NCBI GenBank assembly: GCA_963971575.1
Contig: OZ020611.1
Span: 228,710,260-228,774,259 of the forward strand
Reading direction: 5' to 3'
DNA: 64,000 nt
Source: Liopterus haemorrhoidalis
Lineage: Eukaryota > Arthropoda > Insecta > Coleoptera > Dytiscidae
Shown here: positions 25,001-37,387 of the stretch, piece by piece
How the letters are laid out: each line of letters begins with the position of its first letter
How positions within the stretch are numbered: position 1 is the first letter of the stretch
The notes under the pieces: model-generated
Seen by the model: only the letters and a program-made list of their open reading frames with translations
Database searches by the model: none
Told to the model about the DNA's origin: nothing
Made by a program: the position numbers and the translations under genes

Positions 25001-28000
25001 ACAGGTATTTTCAGGGCAATGTGGAGTCATTTTAGTTCATGAAAAAAGAAATAAAGTGATACCTATCCCTAAAATATTAGAAAGATAATTTTTCTACGAC
25101 TGTTAAAAAATTAGATAACTATCAAAAATTAATTTGATCAGGAATTCAGAGCGTAGTAATTTTTTCTGATTTTTAAAATAGCCTCTTTAGGGAATAAATT
25201 AGAAAAAAAGTTTCTTTGGTTCATTTTTGTCAAAAATCGCGTCTAAATAATCTTTTTTTCTGTACATCTGGATTGCTAAATTATGGCTGAACCTAGAAAG
25301 TTGAAATGTAGTATACATATACAATTTTTTGATCCGCATATATATATAAAAAAAAAATGTGTGTGTGAATTTTAACACATTTTAAATTTCAGTAAGTAAC
25401 AAGAAATTGTGGGTGCATACTAAAAATCATAAAATTCGATAATGCATTCATTTGTCAACTTACAAGTATGCTTAATTACAAGATGTGCACACATTAAGTC
25501 AGTTGTCTAGTTAGCCAATTTAAGAAAGCTAGCACGGCATTACACTCGATAACTTTCGAAAAAATAATCGGATCAAAAAATCCTTTTGAACTATTCCACT
25601 CAATGTGCATTACTAAGACCTATTTTTAGAATTTTATATTACCCCCTAGGTTACAGGGTGTGGGACAAAAATTTTAGACATGTTTTTGGCAAAAATCATA
25701 TGAAAATAATTAAATTTAAAAACATTATTTTTGGTTTCTTGATCTACGTCTTGATTCCACCCAATAAATTTTATAATATTATTAAGGTTATTAAAAAAAA
25801 TGATTTTTCAACGTTACAAAAAAAATATATATTATTTGAAAACTGATCTGGTCTAAAATTCTCTTTTAGTTAATCTATTTTGGTACCCATTAAATGGTGA
25901 GCATTTTATTTAGATTTCTCGGAAACAACTGGAACAAGAGATATGTTTTTTTAAATACATTTTTTCTGGCTTACCTACGAGCCCCGTCTCAGTGAAGTTG
26001 GCCCAACTATCAAAAATATTTTTTCAAAGATAATATTTATATTAGAAGGGATATTTATGGGCATCCATTCAGTTAATAATTCCAATAATGATGTGGGAAC
26101 TGTTTATTAATATTTTACAAAAAAAATTAAATCTTAACAAAAGAAACACAAAGATGTACACTCGATTCCGCTTAATTGGGACACATCGGGACTTAGGCAT
26201 TTTGGCCCAATTAAGCGGCTGCCCCAATTAAGCGAATTTCACATAAAATTAAACAATGCATATTTTTCTTTCAATAATTTTATTTTATAAACTTTTGGAC
26301 AAAACTATAAATTACATATAACCAAAAAATATAAACTTTTAAGAAAAAATAATAATAAATTCCAAAATAAAATAATAAATAGGTACATACAATTTAATTC
26401 AATGCAAAAATGCGTCAAGTGTAGTCTGACTTTTGTTTTTGTAACATTTCACTTCTACAAAATCAGCACAGGTATACAGTGCGGATGTAGGGCTCCCTTC
26501 AATTCCTTCCTGCATAAAATAACGCTGTAATATTAAATTCTTTGTACATATTTTTTCTTGAGAATATGTGTAACATAATATGTACTGTGATCTTAAATTT
26601 ACTGTCCCAATTAAGCGGAATGTTGTCCCAATTAAACATGTAAATTTACTGTTGGTTCCTTGGTTTGGTTTCTGTTCTTTGGTATTTGGCCCAAATAAGC
26701 GGCTGCCCCAATTAAGCGATGGCCCAATTAAGCGGAATCGTCTGTAGTTAGTAGTATCACAAAATGAACACAGAAAAATAGTTTCTTCTCTCATATACAT
26801 TTTTGATCCGGATACATGAGATATTTCAACATTATAACTAACAACCCTCCTACCCTAAATAATAATTTTGTTAAAAACTGTTTTGAAGAAAAAACAAAAA
26901 ATGTTCCTCATACACATTTTTGATGTAAAGTATATAAGTCAGATATTTCAATATTTAAATACAATATTTTAGAAAATATTTTAGTGAAATACTTCTAACA
27001 AAGTACTATTATAAAATAAAAACCATTTATCTTAAATTATATTTACTTTATTTTATTTCACAATTTTCATGATTTAAATAGTTGGGCCAACTTCAACTGA
27101 TACGGGGCTCGTATGCCTCAAGAGGTTTTATTTGATACCCTACTCAATTTTTTTTTAAATATTTATTTCTTATCTTATTTATTCTAAATTTGTTTATATT
27201 TTTGAGGTGATGTTGGTTTTAAGTCGCAGTATTTTTCTAATATGCGGGCGAAAAAACTGTATATGCAAGCCAACTCTTTAGGTCAAGCCATTTGTTCACA
27301 ATTTCTACCGTACAGACAGACTGACAGTATAAGGGTTTTTTGATCATACCTACAAAACCCTATAAATACAAAGCTTCGAAAGACATAGCGCACGAAAAAT
27401 ATATGAAAGAAACGTAAAATAACGTATTCTTTATAAGCATTTTTCGGCAAAAACTAATATGAAAAAAAATAAATAAATAAAATATTTTGCCACAAATGTA
27501 CAGAGACATTTTTGCAGGCCATCCGATTTCCCAATTCAAGAATTTTTAAAAATTTTATCTTGGTCATAAAATGAAAAGTCTCTTGAAGAGTAAATTAACG
27601 AAGAAAATAAAAAAATAAAATTATATTATTCTATAATAAATACTTTTATTATAAATACTGAAATGTGCGACGATTTAAATTTCACATAAATTTTATTTCA
27701 ATAGATTTGCTTAAGAAATAAATGTAAAATAAATTCTAAACAAACTGTAAATTCTTAATAAATTTTTGAGACTATCGACTGAGTATATGAAGCAATAAAC
27801 TACGAGAGTTTGTGAGCAGCTAAGTTTTTATTAATACGTCTTTCAATTTAAATCATTTATTGTTATTATTTATTTAAAATCTTAACACATTAATCTAATT
27901 TCCAGGTCAAGGTAAGATGCAAGTTACCGACCTAGACATAGCTCTGTCATTCTGCTCCCACCTTGTGTACCAGTCCGCCGGCATCAACAAGGATACGCAC

Positions 28001-31000
28001 AAGATGGTGCCGTTGAACGAGCAGTTTGACGTTACCAAGAACAACTACCGCGCCGTCACCGACCTTAAGAGGAGGTTCCCAGGACTCAGGGTACTCCTCA
28101 GCGTCGGAGGTGGAGAAGATGACCAGGACAGCGAGAAGTATATGGAACTGGTAGGTTTGCCAATTAATGATACATTGCTCTGGATACAGAATTTATTTAT
28201 GGGACTAATAATCCTTTATTGCACCCACAGTGTGATATTTTGCTACTCTCTTTTCTTGAATTGAACGAAGTTTGGGCTACACGATGAGCTGGGAACATTT
28301 CCGGTCTCCTTGATCGCAGTTCGGTTTAGTTTAACCTCCGAGATATTGTTCTTACCGTAGTGGGGTAGCTTGATTTATTGACCCCACCGCAAAAATTTCT
28401 TTGGGCCCTCCTAGGATTGTCAATTTTATTGAAACCTTTTGTTCCTAGTGGTTTCTAACAGGAACCACTTGAAATGTATTACATGATATCCAGTGACGAC
28501 GCCATAAAATTACTAATCTTACGCTATATCTTATAAAACCATCTCTTAAACGGTAAGCAGTATTTCACGCTAAAATATGTCTGTATAGGGAAAAATTGCT
28601 AAGCGATATGACATCTGGTGGGATTTTAGCAACTACAGAAATAGACATTCCACCGCGCTTTTTTTTATAAAAAATGTTTGCAGAAAAATATAATTGCATA
28701 AAAACAAGAATTAATATTGTAGCAAAATTACAAAAACCACCAGTAAACATTTAAATTCACGTTGTTTATATGTAACGAATGTCTATTTTGAATGTTCCAA
28801 GTATGCCGAAATAGCGCTGCGATCTTAAAATACTTCCCCTATGTTAAAACTTCATTTTAATATTTTGCGCTGAGATGACATATCAAACAGTTCAAAATTG
28901 CAATAAACTATTAAATTTTGCACCATTAGCGGATTGCAATGGCTGATCAGTAAATTTAAAAGTGATTTATGATTAGGTGATATTATATGGTAAATTATGT
29001 ATGGGTTTGTTTTTATGTCTAATTTTTTATACATAGGTGCTACGGGTAAAAATGATTTAATTTTCGTAAATTACACGTGTACCAAGTGGTATTACATTAT
29101 CATCAAATATAATATTTTTTGACGAAAGTTCTAAACTATAGGCTTCCAAACCTTTAGGCGGAACTAAATTTTACAATCTAGTAACTTTTATAGTTTGATT
29201 CGAGCTTTTGACTATTTTGGTTAAGCTTTGTAAGTCATACTTACAATAAACATTTTTAGGTTAAAGTTAATATCATTATAAAATGTAATTTTCATTACAT
29301 TTTGATTTTTTGTGTAATTTTTATCACAAATGTCTCATTTCTTAAATTCCTAAAAATTTTCCAAAAATTTTAAAATGTGTTATTTATTATATTTTTATAA
29401 TAAATGTCACTTAATAATAAATGCCAACATGAAAAATGAAATAACCTAGTCAAGCTCTGTTTTCATGACAACTTAAAAATACGAAACCCCCATCTAGTTC
29501 CGCTTACACCAAAGAAATTACTTATATTATCAATAATGTCGAAAAAAATATCGATGTATTATTTGAACATTTCTACACAAAACTATATGAATATAAAAAT
29601 TATTTGAAACCCACAAATATATTTAAAAAATTACAGAAAATTTTTGTCTGTTTTCTATTACTAAGTTATTGACTGATACCATTTTTACAACAATTTTTGC
29701 TATAAATATCCTATTAGATAGATAAAAATTCGCTGCTAATTAATTGTTTATCCATTTTGATATACAGATTGTTACTAATTTTATTTCAAATTATTAGTTT
29801 TGTATAAGAAACTTTTAATCTCTGGGGTTATATGCAGCGTTAAACACAAAAACAATTGTACTGGCAATACAGTCTTAAGTTTTAAGCTCACCATAACAAA
29901 TTCAAATTACTGTTTGAACAGAATATATTTTGATTCAAGATACTACAGGTTATTTTTACAATAAACTATTCATAACAAAATATTTCGAAATTTTTGCTAT
30001 AAAAATATTTAATTATATCATGCAATTAAGTTATTTATTTATTTTATTCTATTTTTATTTCCTTATTTTTTTGTCGATCTGAAAATTTGAGCTGTGAACT
30101 TGAAGAAAAAAACAATATGATATCATTCCACTAATTTAATATTTTTATTATTTTTTAGATTGAAGCCGCTGAAACACGTATAACTTTCATCAACTCTGCC
30201 ATCACCCTTGCTAAAGCTTATGGTTTTGATGGCATCGATCTTGGTTGGCAATTCCCAACAAACAAGCCAAAGAAAGTCCGCAGCACTCTCGGTTCCCTGT
30301 GGCACGGATTCAAGAAGAAGATCGGTGTTAGCAAGGGCATTGTAGATGAGAAGGCTGATGAACACAGAGAACAATTCACTGCTCTCGTCAGAGAAATGAA
30401 GAATGCTCTTAAACATGACGGTCTGTTGTTATCAATGAGTGTACTTCCAAATGTTAACAGCACAAGTAAGTTGAGAGATTGATTTTTTTGATAAAAGAGC
30501 GTTTTAATTTGATAGATGGCAGCTTTTTACTGTTTAAACATCATCATTCTCGGCTCAGTTATCCAAGTTGGATATGTGCCTTCTTTACGCTTCCATCTGA
30601 TTTATCGTGTGCCATTGCTAAAGCCAATTAGTAAAGCCAATTTTTCTTATGTCCAATCTGTGCCGTAACTAGCTTTTCATGTGCCCCAAGTTTTATTTTT
30701 GGATCCCTTAAAATAATAGTAAAATAAATACGATATAACAATAATTCGGTTCACCGATATCTGAAACGTACAGCAGAGGACGGCGGCGAAATTTATATAA
30801 TAATATTAATTTTTAATTTTTTAAAAAATTTCATTTCAGGGCATTAACTTACATACTTAACCACTCGTACATAATCAATTTACCGCCATTTTGTCACAAT
30901 ACGTCATTTGGAATTGTATACAATTTATTGTTCGTGTCATTGACTACGCGAAGATTTTTTTCAAAACTATATTAAACAATAGGGGTGCTACACAATCCCC

Positions 31001-34000
31001 TTGCTTGCATCCTGTATTTGTCACATTACTTTCTGCTACGGACAAAACACTACCAGGTCTACAAGTATGAAATGGGGATTTTTTTTTTTTTAATAAAACA
31101 CATTAATCTCAAAATAACAGTAATAGTTTATTTATTCAAAGTATGCTCTATTAGAAGTTTTTCCCATCTTTCAGGCAATTTGTGAATACCTCGCCAGTAG
31201 AACTCTTCCCCTTTCCCCGCAAACTATTCATTTAGCCATTCTTTCACATTTTCATATGAACAAAACTGCTGCTCGGCAAGTGCGTGACCCATCGATGCGA
31301 ACAAGTGGTAATCTGAAGGGGCCAAGTCTGGTGAGTAAACGGCATCGGGTAGCACTTCCCACTTGAGTGCCTCCAATGTGTTGCAAACTGCTTTTGCTTT
31401 ATGTGATGGAGAGTTTTCGTGAAGAAAGATTACCTTGTGCTGTCGTCTTTCGTATTCTGGTCGTTTTATGAGCAGCGAATGGTTCAATTCGATTAGTTGT
31501 TGTTGGTAGCGTTGGGTATTAACTGTTTCACCAGGTTTTAACAATTCATAATAGACCACACCCTTTTGGTCCCACCAAGTACAGAGCATTGTCTTTTTGC
31601 CAAAGCGATTCGGTCTTGCAGTTGATGTGGATGGTGAGCCTGGGTTCACCCATGATTTTTTGCGTTTGGGATTTTCAAAATAAATCCATTTTTCATCACC
31701 AGTAATGATACGATGCAAAAAAGATTTTCTTTTGTATCGTGCAAGCAAAATTTCACAAGTGTTTTTGCGTTTTTCCATCTGCCTCTCATTCAATGCATGT
31801 GGAACCCATCTGCCGACTTTCTGGATCTTACCTATCTCTCGTAGGCGATTGGAAACAGCTTGTTGACTAACGCCTAACTGCTCTGCTAGTTGTTTTTGTG
31901 ATTGACTATCGTCTTCCTGTAGCAATGTTTCCAATTTTGTATCTTCATATTTTTTTGGAGGTTTTCCATGTTCTTTGTCTGTAAGATCAAAGTCACCACT
32001 TTTGAAACGCCGAAACCATCGTTCACACGTATCTTGCGATGGAGCATATTCACCATAAGCTTCTCGAAGCAGTCTGTATGATTCAGCAGCAGTTTTTTTC
32101 AAATGAAAAAAAAAAACAGTAGTACTGTCCGGAATGCTCTTTATTTGGCACAAAAGTTGACTTTTTTAACACACTAAAACAAAACTATATAATCACTTTT
32201 CAAATTATAACCTATACGCATTTGACACCTAATGATAACTTAACAAAACGCCATATGTGTTGAAACTTTGAATTATACACTCTGTTTGCGCGGCAAGTTT
32301 GAAAAAAATCCGCATTTCATACTTGTACACCTGGTACAGTAAAAAGAAATTTAAAGAAATATGTTTTTTGCCTTAATATCCTCAAGAATTTTAAATTAAT
32401 ATCGATCTTGTTTTTTTAGTTAATTAAAAACAATTTGACGTATTAGAAAGCAGGTTTTCTAGAATGTTTGACAACATATTAATATATCTATTATCTTTGT
32501 AGTTTACTATGATGCTCGTGCTCTTGCTCCAAATCTGGATTGGGTGAACATCATGGGTTTCGACGTCCAAACACCAAAGAGAAATCCAAAGGAAGCTGAC
32601 TACCCAGCACCTTTGTACGACTTGCATGACAGAAACCCACAGAGCAATCTGGACTTCAACGTCAGATACTGGTAAGGAAAATAAAATTATAAAATAAATA
32701 AATAATAATTAAATTATTTCAATTTCAAATCGTACTTTCCAGTTACAATATGAAAGTAAAATATTTTTAATTATTTTTTTATCATGCTCCGAGCTACAAA
32801 TAGCGCAAGATTAAGGATGTGAAAGTGTTTAAATCAAAATGGATACTTTTTGAACACTTTTAAATAATACTATTTTAATTAACAAGCATATAATGGGGAC
32901 TGTATTTTACGAAGTTTACCACTCGAGGGTTGTAATCATCCGAGTGTAATGTAGCCATTATAGAGAGTCAAATACAATATTTTATCTACAACTATATAGT
33001 TTTATCACTCGAAAATAGCTAATTTAATTTAAAAACACAAAAATTCTGAGCGTCAAATGTAAAACGTCAGAACCGACGTCGTCAAGACGGTTTACCATCA
33101 GCTAATTCTAACCTGAAACAATGGTTAAAATTATATTATTTGTTGTTTTATTTATTCTAACTTATAAATAATATTCTACTTATAAAGATAGGCTATGTGA
33201 GGTTAAATAGCCATCGTTACTGTGCGTCAAACAATTTAACTAACCTCCCTAAAAAAAAAAAAAACTTGCAGTGTAAAACATTCATTATTCACGGATGAGC
33301 ACGCATGCGCGTTCCATTATACATGTGTGCAATATGAGCAGCTTTATGCATTTACAGTTAGACACATAATGCATTTATTATTTGATGATAGCAGATAAAA
33401 ATATTTGACTTTCAAGTCGTTATAGAGCAAACAATTTTTTGCAAACCTTAAAAGATATTCTTAAAAAAATCAGCTGTGGCCACCACAGAACCGACCGCCA
33501 TCACAAAGTACTTGTTTAATTTATGCTACTTTATCAAAAAATGTCTCGAATAAAAGTTGTTGGTTATTGCTTTTATAGCAACTTTTGATAAATAATTTTT
33601 TTCGAAATATTTTTGTTCTGAAATATTCGCAAAAATCTTAAAATCGACACGATTAACTCCCATTTCTAGTTAACCGATTTTTACCAAAAGTTGATCAACT
33701 CGTGCCATTGATGTCAAAAGCTTAAATATAAAGTTTCATAAAAATCCTTTTAGTCGAATTTGCTCTGCACGTGTGCACGGACCGACAGACAGACCGACAG
33801 ACAGACAGACACACAGACAGACCGATAGACATCAGGCTAAAAATAGTCAAAATGTAGGGACCTCAATTCGTGGAGATCCATCGAAATCTCGAAATGTCAA
33901 AATCGGTATGATCACAATACCTCCCTTATATATGTTGGCGGTCGGTAAAAATGTTAAACAGTATAAGTTGTTTCTTTTCGAAAGCTCTATCCAAACATAC

Positions 34001-37000
34001 CCAACTCGACAAACGTTATCGTTTAAAAAATCAAAGTTGTCTTTTAAGTACAGAGTGATTATTTAATGGCAAGACGACGTCACCGAATTTTACGTGCCTC
34101 CTAGCAGAATACTATGACTATAATAACTTTGAAGAAAATTTGATTATGAAGAAAAAAAGATTATGCGCATGCGCGCATAATCGCCTGCTACGATGTGTAT
34201 GAAACGGAAAATTATTAAAACTTCCAGTGACGTCGTCTCGCCATTAAATAATCACTCCGTATATACTTTCAGTTTTAATACTACCATTTCAATGCTACCA
34301 TTTTCAATACTACCATTCGATTTTTTAGATAAACTTTGCTCAAACATCGCGTTTTCGAAAAAAAATATGGGTCAAAGATTGGTCTGATACACCCTTTATA
34401 AACACAATACGGCTATTGCCAACACTTCCCTGATTACCTAGAATTAGATATTAACGAGTTCATTAAATTTTAAGGTTGGAACACGGCATGCCCGGTGTCA
34501 AAATAATCGTAGGTGTCCCCTCTTTCGGCCGTACCTGGAAGATGACCGATGAATCCGCTATTTCTGGAGTACCACCATTCATCACTGACGGACCTGGTGA
34601 AGCAGGACCTTATTCTCAACATGAGGGTCTCCTCAGTTACCCAGAAGTTTGCACCAAGATCGCCAGCCCAGTCACCGCTAAGGGAGCCGAAAGGAAATTA
34701 AGAAAAGTTGGCGATCCCAGCAAGAGATACGGTAAGTTTTTGGTAATAATATGCGTGGTTAGTGAGTGAATGATTTTGTTTTCAGTGGATTGGATTTATT
34801 CTGATTCTGATATTACGAAAAGATATGGTAATTATGCTTTATTCATTTTATGTGATTTCTCTTCACAGATCTACTTTAGATCACAATATTTTCTACTTTA
34901 GCATGTCTTGTTTCTATCACAGCACACACAGAAGGTCCGTTAAAGGTCCCAAAAAGGGTTTCAACCACATTCAAATTCCTTAGACATGTTCAATAATTCT
35001 TGTAATCTCAAATATATGATGGGTTCTGATTTAATAGGATTTTTGTGTATAGTTTTGTTAACATGTAGCAATGGAGCTTAGGTGTACCATTTAACTGAGA
35101 ATGTATGCAGGGCAAAATCCAAAAGTATAATAACTGGTTACGAAACATTATATTTTACTGCTATCTAAAAAGAATTTTGATTAAAATAAAAAACAAAAAG
35201 AAAAAACATTTCAATTTAATTAATTATAAATATAACAAAATAGGTACTTGCCTTCAAAATATTAAAATATAACTGAAAATCGGGTCTATTCTGTATCATT
35301 TGTGTTTAAAAAGATTTGGTTCAAAATGATGGTTAAAAAGTAAGGTGTAGATTTACAACCCACTGCACACTACGCATGCGTCACACACACGTCATTTGTT
35401 CAATATACAGAGATTCTAAACAGGTGGGACTGTGCAGAACTTTTATTTATGTCATTAAACTAGAATATGGGTAGCTCGCTTCGCTCGGCTTCTTCTAACC
35501 AAACACTTACTAACCGAACCTAACCTAAGATAGTGTTTTGTCATTAAACTAGAAGACGGGTAGCTCGCTTCCAGAAACCATTGTTTTAGAGCCACTGATA
35601 ATTTTTGAATTATTTAGTGTAGTCGTTATGTGCTGCCATCTGTATAGAGTTTGAAGTGGGATATTGTAAATCTTGTCCAAAAGTAACATTTTAACTAGGC
35701 GTTAAAATTTTAACCTTATTTCTTATACTGCATCTCAGGTTGTAACCAGTGATGGCATCCTACTGGTTCGGACCGGTTAGCGCGAACAGTTTCTTAAAAT
35801 TATTGAAACCTTAGGGAACCGGTTGTTAGAATTATTAAAAATAAAAGTACTCTGACTTCAGTTTTGAATCGTGCGCCGTGCCCTGCAGTGTTGCAAATGT
35901 AATATTTATTTTATAGGTTATTAATAATACGCTCTTAGAATTTTTTCCTTATATTTAATAAATGGAAGTAAGTGATTTGTTATCACTCTTAAAAATACAG
36001 AATAGGTTCCTAGATATCACATGACTTTATAGAACCGCTTCTTGAAAATTTAGGATACCATCACTGGTTGTAACCCAAGCGTTAAGCGTATAAACAAGAA
36101 TAAACTGATCTTAACCACTTGTGTATCGTCACCGCAGATACATGTCGTGAATTGACGCAATATGAAAATATTGCATATTGCAAAATATAAATTTGCCTGT
36201 TACAGAAAATCTATGGGTGAAAGAAAAATTCGCTTTCCATATTTGTTTTCAGCGTATCAAAATACATTAGAAATACCCAAAAATTGCCATGTCACAAATA
36301 GTGTGTTTATCATTGTTATTAATCGTTATTTTATGCAGTAATTCTGGAGTTAAATTTGAACATCCTGTATAATAAAGTCTGCCTTCGCTTCAATCTTTTT
36401 TTTAAACATGGATTAATTGATGCTGTTAGTAATTTTCTACTGCTCTAACTTCTAGCTAGAGTACATTCATCTTAACTTCATCACAGGGTATCATAAATTA
36501 CGTCATCAATTCTGCTCGAGAAAACATCTGATCACATTGACGTACATTAGGGTTTTAAACAATTGTTGTGGAAACCAAACGCACAAAATCATGTATTTCA
36601 AATACATTTTTACTCATTTTAGAACACGGTATACCTTGAAACGTACGAGAAATAAATATTAATAGCGGAAATAAACAAACAACATAGCACAATACGCGTA
36701 ATTAAACACAAATCAAAGTAAGTGACGCCTCTGAAATGTGTCAAGCTAACTGTTGGTTACGTAATGGACGAAATTTGGTTTCTGCGCAGCTTAGTCTGTA
36801 ACATTGGCCTGTGATGAAGTTAACTTGAACGTACTTTAGTCTGTTCTTTCAAATTTATTTAATTGCAACTCAAACTGTAGTTTGCAAAAATTTGTTACAT
36901 CTTACGAACGAAATCACTACATGCTAAATATTAATACTTAACTTATTCTCTTTCTAGGAACTTACGCCTATCGTCTACCTGAAGAAAGTGGCGAACACGG

Positions 37001-37169
37001 TTTATGGGTAGGTTACGAAGACCCAGACACAGTTGGGAACAAGGCCAGTTACGTGAAGGCTAAGGGCTTGGGCGGTATGGCTATCCATGATCTTTCTCTC
37101 GACGATTTCAGAGGTCTCTGCACTGGAGATAAGTACCCCATTTTGCGTGCAGCCAAATTCCGATTGTAA
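21939..37169 (+). CDS. Idgf: Imaginal disc growth factor (IDGF), chitinase-like secreted protein, 6 coding exons
   Basis: Six exons join in frame with GT-AG borders: 21939-22050, 27906-28150, 30159-30465, 32503-32671, 34475-34731 and 36958-37169 (1302 nt, 433 aa, the usual IDGF length). The start gives a signal peptide (residues 1-21, hydrophobic AAVVLLVAV core, AKA cleavage site). The chitinase (GH18) barrel is recognised from LRVLLSVGGG (98-107), GFDGIDLGWQFP (141-152), NIMGFDV and VGVPSFGRTW. In active chitinases the fourth-strand motif is DGxDxDWE. Here the second-last Asp is Gly148 and the catalytic Glu is Gln150, as known for IDGFs, so no chitinase activity is expected. The family is known as extracellular growth and cuticle-organising factors that act with insulin. 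C27 and C54 could form the conserved N-terminal disulfide. Introns reach 5.9 kb and are filled with transposons. The assignment to IDGF is firm; which paralogue it is cannot be said. Confidence 0.96.
22505..22620 (-). repeat. tRNA-like SINE fragment, IDGF intron 1
   Basis: The minus strand has GTGGTCGTAAGCGCTAAAC (A-box-like) and GTGTTCAAATCCTGAC (B-box-like) about 50 bases apart, as in tRNA-derived SINEs. No folded tRNA can be drawn, so it is not a tRNA gene. Confidence 0.4.
24080..24330 (+). mobile_element. Family-3 element, 3' truncated, IDGF intron 1
   Basis: ACCGACCGCCATTACAAAGT at the start. Similarity stops after AAAAGCTTAAATATGA, next to CAGTGGCGGCTC, which resembles an hAT terminus. 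Confidence 0.65.
25978..27111. mobile_element. TIR element in IDGF intron 1, split by a pogo-like element
   Basis: TIR about 33 bp starting CGAGCCCCGT, then CAGT, GAAGTTGGCCCAACTAT. TA on both sides (25976-25977 and 27112-27113). Its own sequence is about 546 bp; the rest is the insert 26159-26744. Confidence 0.88.
26159..26744. mobile_element. Pogo/Tigger-like non-autonomous element (586 bp)
   Basis: TA-flanked (26157-26158 and 26745-26746). TIR is ATTCCGCTTAATTGGG after a variable CACTCG/CAGACG start. Extra subterminal CCAATTAAGCGG copies occur in both orientations, which could bind transposase repeatedly. The family assignment is by TIR type and TA target. Confidence 0.85.
27906..28150 (+). 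CDS. Idgf: IDGF coding exon 2
   Basis: Residues 38-119. The acceptor is TTTCCAG and the donor CTG|GTAGGT. Contains TDLDIALSFCSHLVY and LRVLLSVGGG, the GH18 strand-3 motif. Codons are much more GC-rich (GC third positions) than the surrounding intron, a clear sign of selected coding sequence. The open frame runs on past the donor into the intron to 28264, but that tail has no family similarity. Confidence 0.95.
28151..29136. other. IDGF intron 2, 5' part
   Basis: No element with clear ends. GACATCTGGTGG with flanking GCTAAGCG at about 28600 recurs at about 63790, so part of it is a dispersed repeat. Confidence 0.45.
29137..29510 (+). mobile_element. Old family-1 element in IDGF intron 2
   Basis: Diverged copy: GGCTTCCAAACCTTTAGGCG at the left, TCTAGTTCCGCTTA at the right, terminal bases lost. 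Confidence 0.7.
30159..30465 (+). CDS. Idgf: IDGF coding exon 3: degenerate chitinase active site
   Basis: Residues 120-221 plus one base. The acceptor is TTTTTTAG and the donor ACAA|GTAAGT. Carries FDGIDLGWQFP (142-152), with Gly148 and Gln150 at the positions that are Asp and Glu in active chitinases. It then carries the lysine-rich stretch (VRSTLGSLWHGFKKKIG), typical of the IDGF-specific insertion after strand 4. Confidence 0.95.
31053..32334 (-). mobile_element. Mariner transposon in IDGF intron 3
   Basis: 1282 bp, the usual mariner size, flanked by TA on both sides (31051-31052 and 32335-32336). Terminal inverted repeats begin CCAGGT and share ACAAGTATGAAATG. One defective transposase gene lies inside. 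It is antisense to the host gene. Confidence 0.92.
31122..32153 (-). pseudogene. Mariner transposase with premature stop and altered catalytic residue
   Basis: The open frame 32153-31224 (309 codons) has the N-terminal HTH region (CERWFRRFKSGDFDLTDKEH, LAEQLGVSQQAVSNRL), WVPHALNE, and the catalytic motifs GDEKWIYFEN (first Asp) and YSPDLAPSDYHLF (third Asp). The second motif, normally HDN, reads HENSPSH, so Asp is Glu. After VKEWLNE a TAG (31224-31226) interrupts the frame where the family usually has Trp. The conserved end (GEEFYWRGIHKLPERWEK) follows in the same frame to about 31122. Probably inactive. Confidence 0.9.
32503..32671 (+). CDS. Idgf: IDGF coding exon 4
   Basis: Residues 222-278 (split codons at both ends). 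The acceptor is CTTTGTAG and the donor ACTG|GTAAGG. Encodes YYDARALAPNLDWVNIMGFD, the GH18 strand-6 region, and PAPLYDLHDRNPQSNLDFN. Confidence 0.94.
33480..33955 (+). mobile_element. Family-3 element, IDGF intron 4
   Basis: ACCGACCGCCATCACAAAGT at the left and TGTTGGCGGTCGGT at the right, with a CAGA microsatellite at 33782-33830. Confidence 0.7.
34051..34259. mobile_element. Small TIR element in IDGF intron 4 (209 bp)
   Basis: TA-flanked. The TIR contains GAGTGATTATTTAATGGC then GACGACGTCAC. The middle carries a near-palindrome, ATTATGCGCATGCGCGCATA. Confidence 0.88.
34475..34731 (+). CDS. Idgf: IDGF coding exon 5
   Basis: Residues 278-364 (split codons). The acceptor is TTTTAAG and the donor TACG|GTAAGT. 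Contains VGVPSFGRTWKMTDES, the strong GH18 strand-7 signature, and ISGVPPFITDGPGEAGPYSQ. The frame continues 35 nt past the donor before a stop, but the splice to exon 6 keeps family similarity. Confidence 0.94.
35747..36066. mobile_element. hAT-like MITE in IDGF intron 5 (320 bp)
   Basis: Perfect 8-bp duplication GTTGTAAC (35739-35746 and 36067-36074), ends CAGTGATGGCATCC and GGATACCATCACTG. Shares CAGTGATGG termini with the 4713 element but has a different interior. Confidence 0.92.
36958..37169 (+). CDS. Idgf: IDGF coding exon 6, C-terminus
   Basis: Residues 364-433 and a TAA stop at 37167-37169. The acceptor is TTTCTAG. Encodes LWVGYEDPDTVGNKASYVKA and GGMAIHDLSLDDFRGLCTGD, the last barrel strand of IDGFs, ending in AAKFRL. 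Confidence 0.95.
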
Positions 37170-37259
37170 TTTATAAGTTGAAATAAGTAAAAGTTCAAAT
37201 ATTGTACTATATGAGATATATTTATAGAGTTTGTACTGATGATTTTAATGATAAGACGA

Positions 37260-37265
37260 AATAAA
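37260..37265 (+). terminator. Poly(A) signal of IDGF
   Basis: AATAAA 91 nt after the stop codon, followed within 25-50 nt by T-rich and TGTGTT-like sequence suitable for cleavage. The 3' UTR would be about 110-120 nt. Confidence 0.75.
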
Positions 37266-37387
37266 TTGATTGCATATTAATATTTCAAAACTGTGTTTTT
37301 ATTTGATATTCTTTAAAAATGGTTTACAATTGAATTATTTATTTCAGTAACCACCTATCGACCAAAATCGGCAAAAGTGAGTTTATT

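Larger units (their letters stand above)
22051..25299. other. IDGF intron 1, 5' part
   Basis: Repeat-rich. Contains a palindromic TATTTCAAATACTT-rich stretch (22985-23120), an uncharacterised repeat (23280-23480), the SINE-like piece and a truncated family-3 element. Confidence 0.5.
25300..27362. mobile_element. Rearranged family-4 pieces around the IDGF intron-1 nest
   Basis: GGTTACAGGGTGTGGGACAA near 25650 and TATAAGGGTTTTTTGATCAT with ACCTACAAAACCCT near 27340 are family-4 blocks. The 25978-27111 nest lies between them, so three layers of insertion are visible. Confidence 0.6.
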
